From Clostridiaceae bacterium (GTDB lineage Bacteria > Bacillota > Clostridia > Lachnospirales > Lachnospiraceae), in NCBI GenBank assembly GCA_910574345.1, contig CAJSZV010000001.1, positions 167,127 to 231,126 on the forward strand: a stretch of DNA of 64,000 nt. Reading direction: 5' to 3'. Below are positions 53,243-62,797 of this stretch, piece by piece. The first letter of the stretch is position 1. Each line of letters opens with the position of its first letter. Position numbers and translations under genes: made by a program. The notes under the pieces were generated by a model. That model did not search any database. It was not told the origin of the DNA and saw nothing but the letters and a program-made list of their open reading frames with translations.

Positions 53243-54457
53243 ATGCGGATTGTACTTGTGAATGCTCATTGGAATAACAGAGGGGATGAAGCGGCATTAT
53301 ATGCATTAATAGAGGGAATCTGGAAGCTTGATTCAAAAATAAGGATAGATATTATTTTTAAGGAAACAAAAACAGTCACTCAGTTTTTATATGAGGGAAG
53401 GATAAGATATATTACGACAAGATTTCGTCCCCAAGAGGATGAAGTAAAATCTGCAATAGCATTTCCCGAAAGCTCTAAAAATGTTGACATGAAAAGGGAA
53501 ATGGAGTTTTTAAGGAATGCTGATATGGTAATATACGCGCCGGGAGGAAGCGTTATAAGTGATAGATTTTGGTGGACAAAACAATTGGAATATTTATTTC
53601 CTGTGGTATACGCACAGAGTTGTGGAATGAAAACCTTTTTTGCTGCTCCGTCTATTGGGCCGTTTACAGAAGAGCATAGATATAGAAATGAAATACTTTG
53701 TAAGGTGAATACAATTTGTCTGCGGGAGAATATAGGAAAGTCAGAATTAATAAGGTCTGTTGGAGAACTTGAACTTTCAAATTGTTTGGTGGGAAATGAT
53801 CTTGCATTTCTTGGCAATGTAAGTATGGAAGAAAACGATGATATTTTTAAGGAAGATAGGAGATTAGTTGAATATTGTAAGAGATATGAAAAAATAGCAG
53901 GTATTACAATAACGGATCTAAACTGGAATGTTGAGTTTGCAAAAGATGAAATACTAAGACAGAGGATAGAGGATTCGTTTAAACAATTTATACATTGGCT
54001 TGAAGAAAAAGGAATAGGTGTGATTCTTATTCCGCAGTTGTTTGGAGAACAAAATGACAAAGATTATTTGATGAAATATGCAAAAGCATGTACCAATGTG
54101 TTTGTTCTCAGCGAGAGATATGATCATTCATTCCAGCAGTATCTGATCTCAAAATGTTATGCGGTTGTTGGACTTAGATATCATTCCAATATCTTTGCCG
54201 CAAAAATGGAAGTGCCAATGATACCCATTATTTATGAACAGAAAATCAGGGGATTTTGTCAGGATTCTGGCATTTATGAATGGGGGATAGAAATAGATCA
54301 ATTATCAGATGAGACTTTAAAAGTAAAGTTTATGGAGTTAGAAAAGGACTATGGATATCGTAAGAAGAAACTGTTTGAGAAAAATAAGGAGTGGTTTGGG
54401 AAATCACAGAGAACAATGGAAGCCTTAAATGAGTTGATGAAACATAGTGAGGGATGA
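53243..54457 (+). CDS. Polysaccharide pyruvyl transferase family protein
   Basis: 404 residues of the WcaK/CsaB type. VNAHWNNRGDEAALYALIEG, ADMVIYAPGGSVISD, SIGPF and the late VVGLRYHSNIFAAKMEVP are hallmarks. Members transfer pyruvate from PEP to sugar hydroxyls, forming acidic ketals on surface glycans. Both this enzyme and the preceding DAHP synthase use PEP. Confidence 0.88.
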   Translation: MRIVLVNAHWNNRGDEAALYALIEGIWKLDSKIRIDIIFKETKTVTQFLYEGRIRYITTRFRPQEDEVKSAIAFPESSKNVDMKREMEFLRNADMVIYAPGGSVISDRFWWTKQLEYLFPVVYAQSCGMKTFFAAPSIGPFTEEHRYRNEILCKVNTICLRENIGKSELIRSVGELELSNCLVGNDLAFLGNVSMEENDDIFKEDRRLVEYCKRYEKIAGITITDLNWNVEFAKDEILRQRIEDSFKQFIHWLEEKGIGVILIPQLFGEQNDKDYLMKYAKACTNVFVLSERYDHSFQQYLISKCYAVVGLRYHSNIFAAKMEVPMIPIIYEQKIRGFCQDSGIYEWGIEIDQLSDETLKVKFMELEKDYGYRKKKLFEKNKEWFGKSQRTMEALNELMKHSEG

Positions 54458-54470
54458 TAGAGGATATAAT

Positions 54471-55973
54471 ATGGATCAGGATTTACAATATGTGCGGTTT
54501 AAAGAATCAAGATTTTACGGTTACTTTCAGAAAATGGTTGAGATGAAAAACAGACTGGAAGAGCAGGGCGTATATTTTCTGTTTGTACAAGTACCTTTGG
54601 AGAAAAATATAAAGAATCTTTCTGAATTTGAAAAGGAGAGACTTTCTGACTGGACTTTTGATTTTAACAATATTAGGGAAGAAGATTATAAGCGTATTTG
54701 CCAGATCTATTCTTGTGAAAGTGAAAAGGATGATGTGATAGATTACTTAAAAAAGGTTTATGATGGTGCCAAGGTTTTTGAAATGAACGGAATAAAATAT
54801 TTGGCGGATTTTAAAAGTGATCTGGTTAATGTAATTAATGGGAAAAGGGTAACTTATTATCAGCCGGAGAAATATGGCAATCATATTTATATGTTTGGGC
54901 AATGTACGGCAAGGGGAACGGGGGTTGAGGATAAAGATACCATAGCCAGTTTTCTGCAAAATGAAGTTAATAAAGCGTTCCCTGATTGTTATCGGGTCGA
55001 AAATATGGCAATTGGATGCGGCTCAGATATTCATGATGATATGGCTCATGCTGAAAAGATAGATTTCAGACAGAATGATATTGTTATATTCTGTACGAAC
55101 CTTGAGATAGTACCTGTGGAACTGTTTGAAAAGAATAAAATCAGCTATTTTGACTGTTCTGAAATATTTAATCGTCCCCATGAAAAAGGGGAATGGTTTA
55201 CGGATATGACCTGCCATACCAATGGGATTGGAAATGAAGCAATTGCGGATTTTATTTTAGAAAAATTATGCTTGTTAAATTGTCTGAATAAAAGCACAGA
55301 GCAGACAAACATTCCGCAGAATATGGCGGAGCCCGACTATACAAAGGTGCCTGAATTTGTAGATTATATAAAAGGTCTTGGTTTAAAAAAGAAAGCGGGA
55401 AATAATGGCTGTATTGTAATGAATGGTAATCCGTTTACATTTGGACATTTGCATTTGATAGAACAGTCGGCAAAGAAAGTGGACAATCTTTATGTATTTG
55501 TGGTGGAGGAAAATAAATCTTTTTTTCCGTTTGATGAGAGATTTCAGCTGATAAAAGAGGGAACAAAAGGCATTTCAAATGTTGAAGTTTTACCCAGTGG
55601 GAAGTTTATTATTTCAGCGCTGACTTTTCCGGGCTATTTTCTAAAGGATGGGAATAAGGAAATAGATGTTGATGTGACATCGGACGTATTGATTTTTGCA
55701 AAATATATTGCGCCGGCTCTTGGAATATCTGTTCGATTTGTAGGGGAGGAGCCTTTTGATTATGTTACGAGAAAATATAATGAAGAAATGAAACAGGTCT
55801 TTCCCCAGTATCATATTTCTTTAGAAATAATTCCGAGAAAGGAAACAAAAGATGGAATGGTAATTAGTGCTTCTTATGTGAGAGGATTGTTACAAAAACG
55901 GGAATTTGAATTAATAAAGGGGATAGTCCCGTTGGTTACTTATGAATATTTGAAGAGGAATTATGATAGATAG
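54471..55973 (+). CDS. CitC-like adenylyltransferase fused to an SGNH-like N-terminal domain
   Basis: 500 residues. The C-terminal 200 residues match citrate lyase ligase-type nucleotidyltransferases: CIVMNGNPFTFGHLHLIEQ (TxGH motif), YVFVVEENKSFFPFDERF and the SASYVRGLL end. The N-terminal 280 residues look like an SGNH/GDSL-type fold (IYMFGQCTARGTGVEDKD; later DMTCHTNGIGNEAIADF with D and H). No citrate lyase genes are present, so it probably adenylylates or activates an acid or phosphate in this pathway. The 3' end overlaps the next gene by 11 bases. Confidence 0.8.
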   Translation: MDQDLQYVRFKESRFYGYFQKMVEMKNRLEEQGVYFLFVQVPLEKNIKNLSEFEKERLSDWTFDFNNIREEDYKRICQIYSCESEKDDVIDYLKKVYDGAKVFEMNGIKYLADFKSDLVNVINGKRVTYYQPEKYGNHIYMFGQCTARGTGVEDKDTIASFLQNEVNKAFPDCYRVENMAIGCGSDIHDDMAHAEKIDFRQNDIVIFCTNLEIVPVELFEKNKISYFDCSEIFNRPHEKGEWFTDMTCHTNGIGNEAIADFILEKLCLLNCLNKSTEQTNIPQNMAEPDYTKVPEFVDYIKGLGLKKKAGNNGCIVMNGNPFTFGHLHLIEQSAKKVDNLYVFVVEENKSFFPFDERFQLIKEGTKGISNVEVLPSGKFIISALTFPGYFLKDGNKEIDVDVTSDVLIFAKYIAPALGISVRFVGEEPFDYVTRKYNEEMKQVFPQYHISLEIIPRKETKDGMVISASYVRGLLQKREFELIKGIVPLVTYEYLKRNYDR

Positions 55974-57051
55974 ACTAGAAAAATCTAAGTGTTGCGGGTG
56001 CGGAGCATGTGTGTCGGCGTGTCCGACAGATGCAGTTGTTATGAAAGAGGACAGGGAGGGGTATCTATATCCAAGAGTGGATGCAGAGGTGTGTGTTCAG
56101 TGTCAGATCTGTGAAAAGGTATGCCCGGCGGTGAAGAGAAGGTCAAAGAGGGATTCGCTTCTTAAGGCTTATGCCTGCTATTACCAGGAGGAAGGGATAC
56201 GTGCCAGGAGTACATCTGGCGGTATATTTTCGGCAATAGCAGAGTATTTGCTGGAAGAAAAAAAGGGAAAGGTATATGGAGTTTGTTTCAATGACAATTT
56301 TATGACAGAATACAGCAGCGCTGACAACAAAAATGAATTGGGGAAATTTCGGGGTTCCAAATATAGTCAATGTTCAGGGAATAATGTTTATCAGGATGTA
56401 AAAAAGGAACTTGCAAGGAGCAGAACCGTTCTTTTCTCTGGATTGCCTTGTCAGATTGAGGGATTGCGTTCTTATTTGGGAAGGGATTATGAGTCATTAT
56501 ACCTCCTTGATATGGTATGTTTTGGTATTGGGTCGCCGGGATTATGGAGAAGTTACAGAACAGAATTTCATCCTCATGCAGAGGAGATTTGTTTTAAGGA
56601 TAAATCCGAGGGCTGGAAGAATTGGAAAGTTTTTATAAGAGAAAATGGAGAGGATCACTATTATTCAAGATATGACAATTTGTACATGAAGAGTTACCTG
56701 GAAAGGATAAATTTGAGGCCGTCATGTTATGAATGTCAGTTTAAGGGGTTACAAAGAAATAGTGATTTCACGATTGCGGATTGCTGGGGAATGGGTGAAA
56801 AGAGTATTTTAAATGATAATAAGGGACTGTCAGCGTTATTGCTTCATACAGACAAGGCGGCAGATCTGTTTGAACAGATTAAGAATAAACTTCTTTTTGA
56901 AGAATATGATCCGGAACTGTTAATGGCGGGAAACTGGGCGGTATATAGGAATGCTGAAAAAAGCATAGAGAGAGAAAAGTTTTTTGAGCAAATATATCAG
57001 GGGGATTTTAAAGAAAATTACAGAAGGTTAATGGGAAGTATGAAAGAATGA
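55963..57051 (+). CDS. Coenzyme F420 hydrogenase/dehydrogenase beta-type Fe-S protein
   Basis: 362 residues. Two 4Fe-4S motifs at the N terminus (CCGCGACVSACP and CVQCQICEKVCP) precede an FrhB-like domain with STSGGIFSAIAEYLL, FSGLPCQIEGLRSYLG and SCYECQFKGLQRNSDFTIADCWG. In glycan clusters, members commonly accompany pyruvyl transferases and may reduce or remodel sugars; the exact reaction is unproved. It overlaps both neighbours by a few bases. Confidence 0.88.
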   Translation: MIDRLEKSKCCGCGACVSACPTDAVVMKEDREGYLYPRVDAEVCVQCQICEKVCPAVKRRSKRDSLLKAYACYYQEEGIRARSTSGGIFSAIAEYLLEEKKGKVYGVCFNDNFMTEYSSADNKNELGKFRGSKYSQCSGNNVYQDVKKELARSRTVLFSGLPCQIEGLRSYLGRDYESLYLLDMVCFGIGSPGLWRSYRTEFHPHAEEICFKDKSEGWKNWKVFIRENGEDHYYSRYDNLYMKSYLERINLRPSCYECQFKGLQRNSDFTIADCWGMGEKSILNDNKGLSALLLHTDKAADLFEQIKNKLLFEEYDPELLMAGNWAVYRNAEKSIEREKFFEQIYQGDFKENYRRLMGSMKE

Positions 57052-57941
57052 AAATATCAGAGATGTTTTGGGCTTTACTGATTGGTATTATTGTGTATTT
57101 ATGGATTGCCTGGCATATTCAAAAGAAGAGGAATCGTCTTGTACGGCTGAAGAAAAGTGCGGATATGGTTAATCTCGGAAGTACTTACGCCTACTATGAC
57201 TTTGAATATAGGAACTTGGGCATAGAAGGTTATAATCTGGCTAATATTCCACAGTATTTTGATGTGGATAGCATATTATTAAAAAAGTATGGAAAGAGAT
57301 TAAAAGCTGGTACAAAAGTTCTTTTTTGTGTTCCGGATTTCGTATTTGCGGCTAATAAAACAAATATGAAAAGAAAAGTGTATTATGAGGCATTGTATCC
57401 TTGGGAAATAGATAAGTATGATATTTGTTTTTTTATAAGACTTTTATGGAAGGCGGCAGCGGAGCCTATTACGCATTTCTATCAGAAGGAAGAGAAGAAA
57501 TGGGAGGGGCATATTGCATCTGTTGAAGAAAAAGAACACCATTTAGAAAAAAGAATTTATGACTGGGAGCATAATTTGGGAATCCCAAGTGTTAAAAGTG
57601 GTGAGATGACGGAGCAATTATATAAGAATATAACTGAAAATGAAGAGTTGTTAATGGAAATGATTTTGTGTTGTGAAAATAAGGGGCTGGAGCCTGTTCT
57701 TGTGGTTCCTCCGGTATCTGGTATGATGAAAAAGGCTGTCAGCATGCAATGCTTAAAGGTCTATTTATATGATCCTTTAAACCGGGTTAAGGAACATACG
57801 GGTGTGAAGGTATTGGACTATATGAATAGCGATGAATTTGATGATCTGGGATTATATTTGAATTCTGACTGTATGAATGAAAATGGGAGAGGGTTGTTTA
57901 TGAAGAGGTTGGTGGGGGATTTAATGAAAAAGGGCGAATAA
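57048..57941 (+). CDS. Membrane-anchored DltD/SGNH-like protein
   Basis: 297 residues. One N-terminal transmembrane helix (about residues 5-24), then NLGSTYAYYDFEYRNLGIEGYNLA, which resembles the nucleophile region of SGNH/DltD-like proteins, and a closing SDCMNENGRGLFMKRL where a DxxH motif would usually stand (here DxxN). It may act outside the membrane in polymer O-acylation or de-acylation, possibly inactive. It overlaps the Fe-S gene by 4 bases. Confidence 0.65.
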   Translation: MKISEMFWALLIGIIVYLWIAWHIQKKRNRLVRLKKSADMVNLGSTYAYYDFEYRNLGIEGYNLANIPQYFDVDSILLKKYGKRLKAGTKVLFCVPDFVFAANKTNMKRKVYYEALYPWEIDKYDICFFIRLLWKAAAEPITHFYQKEEKKWEGHIASVEEKEHHLEKRIYDWEHNLGIPSVKSGEMTEQLYKNITENEELLMEMILCCENKGLEPVLVVPPVSGMMKKAVSMQCLKVYLYDPLNRVKEHTGVKVLDYMNSDEFDDLGLYLNSDCMNENGRGLFMKRLVGDLMKKGE

Positions 57942-58005
57942 AGATGCTTATGGAGCAAAACTCTGAAAACAGATATGCAGTTTATTGTGAAGGGAAGAAT
58001 ATTAT

Positions 58006-59208
58006 ATGTCTCATGTTGTCAATACAGATACAATGGGAAGAAAAGAAAACATACACTTTATTGGCGGGGCTATTGTGGATGAATATTTATGGACAACTGC
58101 CTTGGAGTGGAATGGATATTATAAGATAAATGTCAGGACAGGATATACGGAATTTTTGGGTTTATTTGACTATGCGGATAGTTTAGCAGATAAGTTATTT
58201 AGCCGGGTTTTAGTACATAATAAGTTTGTTTTTTTTGTTCCATGGTTTTTTAATTATTTGGTGAGAGTAGATACAGAAACCTTAGATATCAGATACTGGA
58301 TGCTTCCGGAAAATATTACCCGTGAAATAGCAAAATTTAGAGCCGCATATATATACAACGGAAGGATCGTTATGTTTCCACATGTTGGAGATGATATCTG
58401 TATTTTTGATATTGAAAAAGGAGAATTCAAGTGCTGCAGAAACTGGATAAAAGAGTTGGATAAATATAAACTGAAAAATAAAGAAGATAAATTTCTTCAG
58501 GGATGTCAGATCGGGGAAATTGCCTATGTTGCAAATTCGTCTGATGGTTTTATAATGAAATACAATTTGCATAATGACACTTATGAAATAATATTATTTC
58601 CTGAAAGTGAAAAAGCGATTTTTGATGTTGAAAAGTTTGATGACAATTATCTGTTGATATTAACCGCTGTGGGGAATGTATGGAAATATAATATTATTAC
58701 ACATAACAGAGAATTAATATACCAATATCATGGAAGAACAAAAAATCCATATGGACATGTGATTGCAGAACAAAATTGTTTTTATTTAATTCCTGCAAAG
58801 GAGTCCAATATAAAATTTTTTGATGGAAAAAAGGAAATCGTTGTGCCGTATCCAGATGATTGGAAGTTACACTATATCAATGTAAATATAGAAACTGTTT
58901 TTAACGGATATTTGAGAAACAAAAATGAAATTTTACTTTATCCATGCCTGGGAAATAAATTACTAAAAATAAAACCGGGACAAAGAACAGCATTAGGCCT
59001 GGATATTCATGAGAACATTGAGGACAGAGCAGAGGGAGTGAGAAAACGGATCCTATCTTCTGGAATGTGCACGGAGTTGCTATACGAACCTAAAAGTAAT
59101 CTTGACTTGTATTTAAGTATTGTCAATGGAAAGGGAGAGAAGGCAGAGACTACAAAACATCCAAAAATAATAGGTCTGGAAATCTGGGATAAAATGAAAG
59201 GATTTTAA
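58006..59208 (+). CDS. Predicted beta-propeller protein, unknown
   Basis: 400 residues with repeating strand-turn blocks such as YYKINVRTG, LVRVDTETLDIRYW, DICIFDIEKGEFK, IMKYNLHNDTYEI and VWKYNIITHNREL, about every 45-50 residues, giving some six blades. No signal peptide or membrane helix. Kelch/WD-like surface-recognition or scaffold role possible; no catalytic residues recognised. A competing frame at 57944 overlaps its start and is rejected. Confidence 0.7.
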   Translation: MSHVVNTDTMGRKENIHFIGGAIVDEYLWTTALEWNGYYKINVRTGYTEFLGLFDYADSLADKLFSRVLVHNKFVFFVPWFFNYLVRVDTETLDIRYWMLPENITREIAKFRAAYIYNGRIVMFPHVGDDICIFDIEKGEFKCCRNWIKELDKYKLKNKEDKFLQGCQIGEIAYVANSSDGFIMKYNLHNDTYEIILFPESEKAIFDVEKFDDNYLLILTAVGNVWKYNIITHNRELIYQYHGRTKNPYGHVIAEQNCFYLIPAKESNIKFFDGKKEIVVPYPDDWKLHYINVNIETVFNGYLRNKNEILLYPCLGNKLLKIKPGQRTALGLDIHENIEDRAEGVRKRILSSGMCTELLYEPKSNLDLYLSIVNGKGEKAETTKHPKIIGLEIWDKMKGF

Positions 59209-59214
59209 AAACTT

Positions 59215-60363
59215 ATGAAAATTGCCATATATGGAGCAGGAAACTGTGGAGAGTATATAATAAGAGAAATAAAGGAAGCAAAAAAATCCAACATTGAGGC
59301 AATGTTGTTTATTGATAATAATCCTATATATAAGGATAAAGATAAATATGGTATACCGATTGTAGATTTAGAAGGCTTTATAAAATGCTACTGTAAGACG
59401 GTAGAGGCTGTTTTGATCGCAGTATCAGATGAATTGGTGGCGCAGGAACTGGCGGTTTCTCTGTTGAATAAGGATTATAAAAATATTTATTTAATACCCG
59501 AGGCGTTGTGGACTGGAAAGCTTCCGGTATTAAATTCTAATGGCGGATTGGCTGTATATATAAAGCATATAAGTGATATGAAACCTGTTTTACCTTATGT
59601 TGAATATCATGTTTCTGATTTTTGTAATTTAAAGTGCAGAAGATGCGGCCATTTTTCTAATCTTGTAACGGAGAAAAAGTTTCCGGATATTATTGAATTT
59701 GAGAATACACTGAAAGGGCTGCAACAGAAATTTAGAAATGTCAAATCGTTTCGGTTAATGGGGGGAGAACCCTTTGTAAATCCTGACCTGGGACTGTTTA
59801 TTTACAAGGTAAGAGAGTTTTTTCCATATGCCGATATAAGGGTGGTTTCAAATGGATTAATAATACCTCAGGCAGGACAAGAAACTGTAGAGGCGATAAG
59901 AAAATGCGGTGTAATCATAGATATCTCTCAATATCCGCCTACAAGAGATATGATCGAAAAGATTCTTCAATTTTCATGGGATAACAATTTGAAAATCCAG
60001 ATTGAAGAAAAAATAACAAGATTTTTTATATCAATGGGAGCTAATATTTCTGAAAATTATGAAGAGATTTACTCAAAGTGTATGAGTAGAAAATGTCATT
60101 TTCTTCGAGGTGAGAATTTGTATGCTTGTCCTGGTGTAATATTGCTGTTTGAAAATAAAGAATTTTTAGAAATAGATGTCAACAAAAACGATGTAATCTA
60201 TAACTCGTTTAATTTGATATCTGGAAATGAAGATGGCTGGGATATAATGAAAGCATTTTTATCGCCTTTTACCTTTTGTAAACATTGTACAGATATGGAG
60301 TGGCATAATTGGGAGCCTTCAAAGGGGAAAGTGGACAGAAAGGATTGGATTATAAATAATTAG
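59215..60363 (+). CDS. Radical SAM protein with N-terminal Rossmann module
   Basis: 382 residues. The first about 105 residues form a small Rossmann module (IAIYGAGNCGEYII, MLFIDNNPIY). The radical SAM domain follows with the cluster motif CNLKCRRC (near residue 140) and the glycine-rich RLMGGEPFVNPDLG. Extra C-terminal cysteines (CMSRKCHF, CPG, CKHC) suggest an auxiliary SPASM-like cluster. Probably modifies a sugar or peptide component; substrate unknown. Confidence 0.85.
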   Translation: MKIAIYGAGNCGEYIIREIKEAKKSNIEAMLFIDNNPIYKDKDKYGIPIVDLEGFIKCYCKTVEAVLIAVSDELVAQELAVSLLNKDYKNIYLIPEALWTGKLPVLNSNGGLAVYIKHISDMKPVLPYVEYHVSDFCNLKCRRCGHFSNLVTEKKFPDIIEFENTLKGLQQKFRNVKSFRLMGGEPFVNPDLGLFIYKVREFFPYADIRVVSNGLIIPQAGQETVEAIRKCGVIIDISQYPPTRDMIEKILQFSWDNNLKIQIEEKITRFFISMGANISENYEEIYSKCMSRKCHFLRGENLYACPGVILLFENKEFLEIDVNKNDVIYNSFNLISGNEDGWDIMKAFLSPFTFCKHCTDMEWHNWEPSKGKVDRKDWIINN

Positions 60364-60405
60364 ACAAAGCAAATAAATTTTCATCAGTTATAGCAGGAGG
60401 ATTAA

Positions 60406-61347
60406 ATGATCAGCTTAAATGAAATATACCAAAAATACGAAAAAATTATTGTTTGGGGTGCCGGAGGTTCTTTTAAGAACAGTTTTTCCGGCGGTATGAG
60501 AATTGACTATATTATAGATTCTGATGAAACAAAATGGGGGAAGAAAATAGGGGATGGAATAAGAATTGAACCGCCGCAAAAGTTATTGTCAGAAAAACCT
60601 GAAAAAACAGTTGTTATAATTTGCTCTGTTTATTGGAAAGAAATTATGAAAGAAATAAGTAATTCTTTTGATATTTTCTTACCATGTATGATCGAGCCTA
60701 ATCCGTTTCAAAAAGACACAATATATAAGAGGGGTTTTTCTTTATTTGCTGAAGATGCAATCGTTAAAGGGATTTCTGACAGATATCATATAAACATTAA
60801 CCATTATATCGATATTGGAGCAAATCATCCTTATGGCGGAAATGCCAGTTTTTTATTTTACTTAAATGGTGCAACCGGGTGTTTAGTGGAACCAAATAAG
60901 CAGCATATTGAATTACTGAAAAAATTCAGGCCTAATGATAAGGTTATAAATAAAGGGGTATCCAACAAGGAAAATGACGGTAAAAAATCGACTTATTATA
61001 TGGTTAAAGATATAGATACAATAAATACTTTTTCAGAAGTGGCTGTAAAAAGATATAGAGACAAGGGATTACAAATAGAAGAAAAGTCATTGGAAATGAT
61101 TTCTTTGGATTCTCTTATAGAGGATTATGGGAAAAAGATAAATTATATAAGCATAGATGTTGAGGGTTTGGAATTTGAAATACTTAAGGATTTTGACTTT
61201 AAGAGATATGATATTGAAATATTCAATATCGAAAAAAGTGATGTGAGATGTAAAAACTTATTATTAAGTAGTGGATATGAAAAGGCCGGAGAAACTCCCA
61301 GTAACTGGATTTTTGTAAAAGAAGGATTTATCCATGAAGAATACTGA
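60406..61347 (+). CDS. FkbM family methyltransferase with N-terminal Rossmann module
   Basis: 313 residues. The first about 100 residues repeat the small module (IIVWGAGGSFKNSF, YIIDSDETKWG). The methyltransferase half has the SAM site YIDIGANHPYGGNASFLFYL, LVEPNKQHIELL, and ISIDVEGLEFEILKDF, typical of FkbM O-methyltransferases that act on sugars. An AGGAGG site precedes the ATG. Confidence 0.85.
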   Translation: MISLNEIYQKYEKIIVWGAGGSFKNSFSGGMRIDYIIDSDETKWGKKIGDGIRIEPPQKLLSEKPEKTVVIICSVYWKEIMKEISNSFDIFLPCMIEPNPFQKDTIYKRGFSLFAEDAIVKGISDRYHININHYIDIGANHPYGGNASFLFYLNGATGCLVEPNKQHIELLKKFRPNDKVINKGVSNKENDGKKSTYYMVKDIDTINTFSEVAVKRYRDKGLQIEEKSLEMISLDSLIEDYGKKINYISIDVEGLEFEILKDFDFKRYDIEIFNIEKSDVRCKNLLLSSGYEKAGETPSNWIFVKEGFIHEEY

Positions 61348-61399
61348 AATTCGGAATAAAAGGGGAAGATAATACAGTTGAGAGAGTTGGGAGAATAAT

Positions 61400-61444
61400 A
61401 TGATAAAAAAGATTATTAAATTTTGGGAGTTTAATTTTATATGA
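61400..61444 (+). CDS. Possible 14-residue upstream peptide coupled to the glycosyltransferase
   Basis: MIKKIIKFWEFNFI, with GGGAG before its ATG, ends at a TGA that overlaps the next ATG (ATGA). Could be a coupling peptide or chance. Confidence 0.25.
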   Translation: MIKKIIKFWEFNFI

Positions 61445-62760
61445 ATAAAGAAGTTACAAAAAATATAGAAATCAGTATTCTGATGATGACCTATAACCAG
61501 GAGCAATTTGTGGAAAAAGCCCTGGATAGTGTCCTGATGCAAAAGATAAGCGTTCCTTATGAAATCCTTATTATAGATGATGCCTCCACGGACAAGACGC
61601 CTGAAATATTAAGAATGTATAAAAAGAAATATCCCCAAAAAATTTCGTTATATTTAAAAAAAGTCAATAGCTATCATCCAACCCAAAATGGTTACTTTCT
61701 GCTATCAAGAGCAAAGGGGAGGTTTTATGGAGTAATCGAAGGGGACGATTACTGGACTGATGATTTAAAGATTCAAAAGCAATATGAGTTTTTAATTTCT
61801 CATCCACAATATTCAGCCTGTATGACGGACCTGATTGTGGTGGATGAGAATGACAATAAATTGGATTTCCAGGTTTTTGAAAAAAAGAGGAATCAGGTTT
61901 ACACTCTGGAAGACTTTAAAAACTTGAAAGAACCAGGTATGACAGTTGCGTTTTTTGCCAGAAACTATTTTACAAAAAGAGATTACTCGATTGTTTTTGA
62001 AGCAGATAGGATTATGGGAGATATTACAATATACATGCTATGTCTCTTAAAAGGAGATATTTATCAGATCGATGAGGTGATGGCTGCTTATCGATATGTG
62101 TGCGTGAAGGGGAAAAATAATTTTAATTCTATACAAAAAGGTAATACTTACAGAGATTATAAGCAGATAAGGTATTGGATCCGACTTGAAAATTTTATGA
62201 GAAAGTATGATGAAAAATTTAGTTTTTTACCGATGCCTGATGTAATCAAGGGATTTTCTCTTCAATATCCTGCAAAACTTGGAATTCGTTTAATGATGTT
62301 GTCCGAGAACCGAAGAAAATATATACCTATTTATTTAGCATATAAGTATTTGGAAGACAGTAATTATGTGCTTGAAGATAAAGAAAACGGAAACAGCTAT
62401 AAAAAAAGAAACTGGAGAACATTTATAAAGGAACAGAATCCGATTGTTCTTTTTGGTGCGGGAGCAGTGGCAGAAGAGTATTTGAACAAATATGGATGGA
62501 AAGAGAATATTACATTTTTAGTTGATAACGACAAAGAAAAGCAAAATACATCATTTAAGGGTTATTTAATAAAAGCTCCAGATGAGATTTTGAAATATAA
62601 GGACAAAATAAAAATTTTGATTACAAATAGAGAGCACGAAAAGGATATAGAGAGTCAACTTTTGAGCATGGGAATAAGAGAATATTATTGTTATTGCACA
62701 ATGCAGGGAAGAAGAATAAGAAATATCATATCAAGTAAAATTGTACAGAAGTGCAGGTAG
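61441..62760 (+). CDS. Family 2 glycosyltransferase with C-terminal Rossmann module
   Basis: 439 residues. GT-A fold: ISILMMTYNQEQFVEKALDSVL, IIDDASTDKTPEIL, and the DXD-like EGDDYWTDDLK metal site. After the helical middle part, a C-terminal module (about 330-430) reads IVLFGAGAVAEEYL and ITFLVDNDKEKQ, the same small fold seen in neighbouring genes. It transfers a sugar onto the surface polymer. The next gene's ribosome site lies 20 bases past the stop. Confidence 0.88.
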   Translation: MNKEVTKNIEISILMMTYNQEQFVEKALDSVLMQKISVPYEILIIDDASTDKTPEILRMYKKKYPQKISLYLKKVNSYHPTQNGYFLLSRAKGRFYGVIEGDDYWTDDLKIQKQYEFLISHPQYSACMTDLIVVDENDNKLDFQVFEKKRNQVYTLEDFKNLKEPGMTVAFFARNYFTKRDYSIVFEADRIMGDITIYMLCLLKGDIYQIDEVMAAYRYVCVKGKNNFNSIQKGNTYRDYKQIRYWIRLENFMRKYDEKFSFLPMPDVIKGFSLQYPAKLGIRLMMLSENRRKYIPIYLAYKYLEDSNYVLEDKENGNSYKKRNWRTFIKEQNPIVLFGAGAVAEEYLNKYGWKENITFLVDNDKEKQNTSFKGYLIKAPDEILKYKDKIKILITNREHEKDIESQLLSMGIREYYCYCTMQGRRIRNIISSKIVQKCR

Positions 62761-62797
62761 GAAAAAATATTCGACACTTTTTGGAAGGAGAAGAGAG

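Noticed and set aside
57944-58129. 61-codon ORF at the start of the propeller gene
   Set aside because: It overlaps the 400-residue frame beginning at 58006, has no recognisable domain, and the longer frame has the repeat structure of a real protein.
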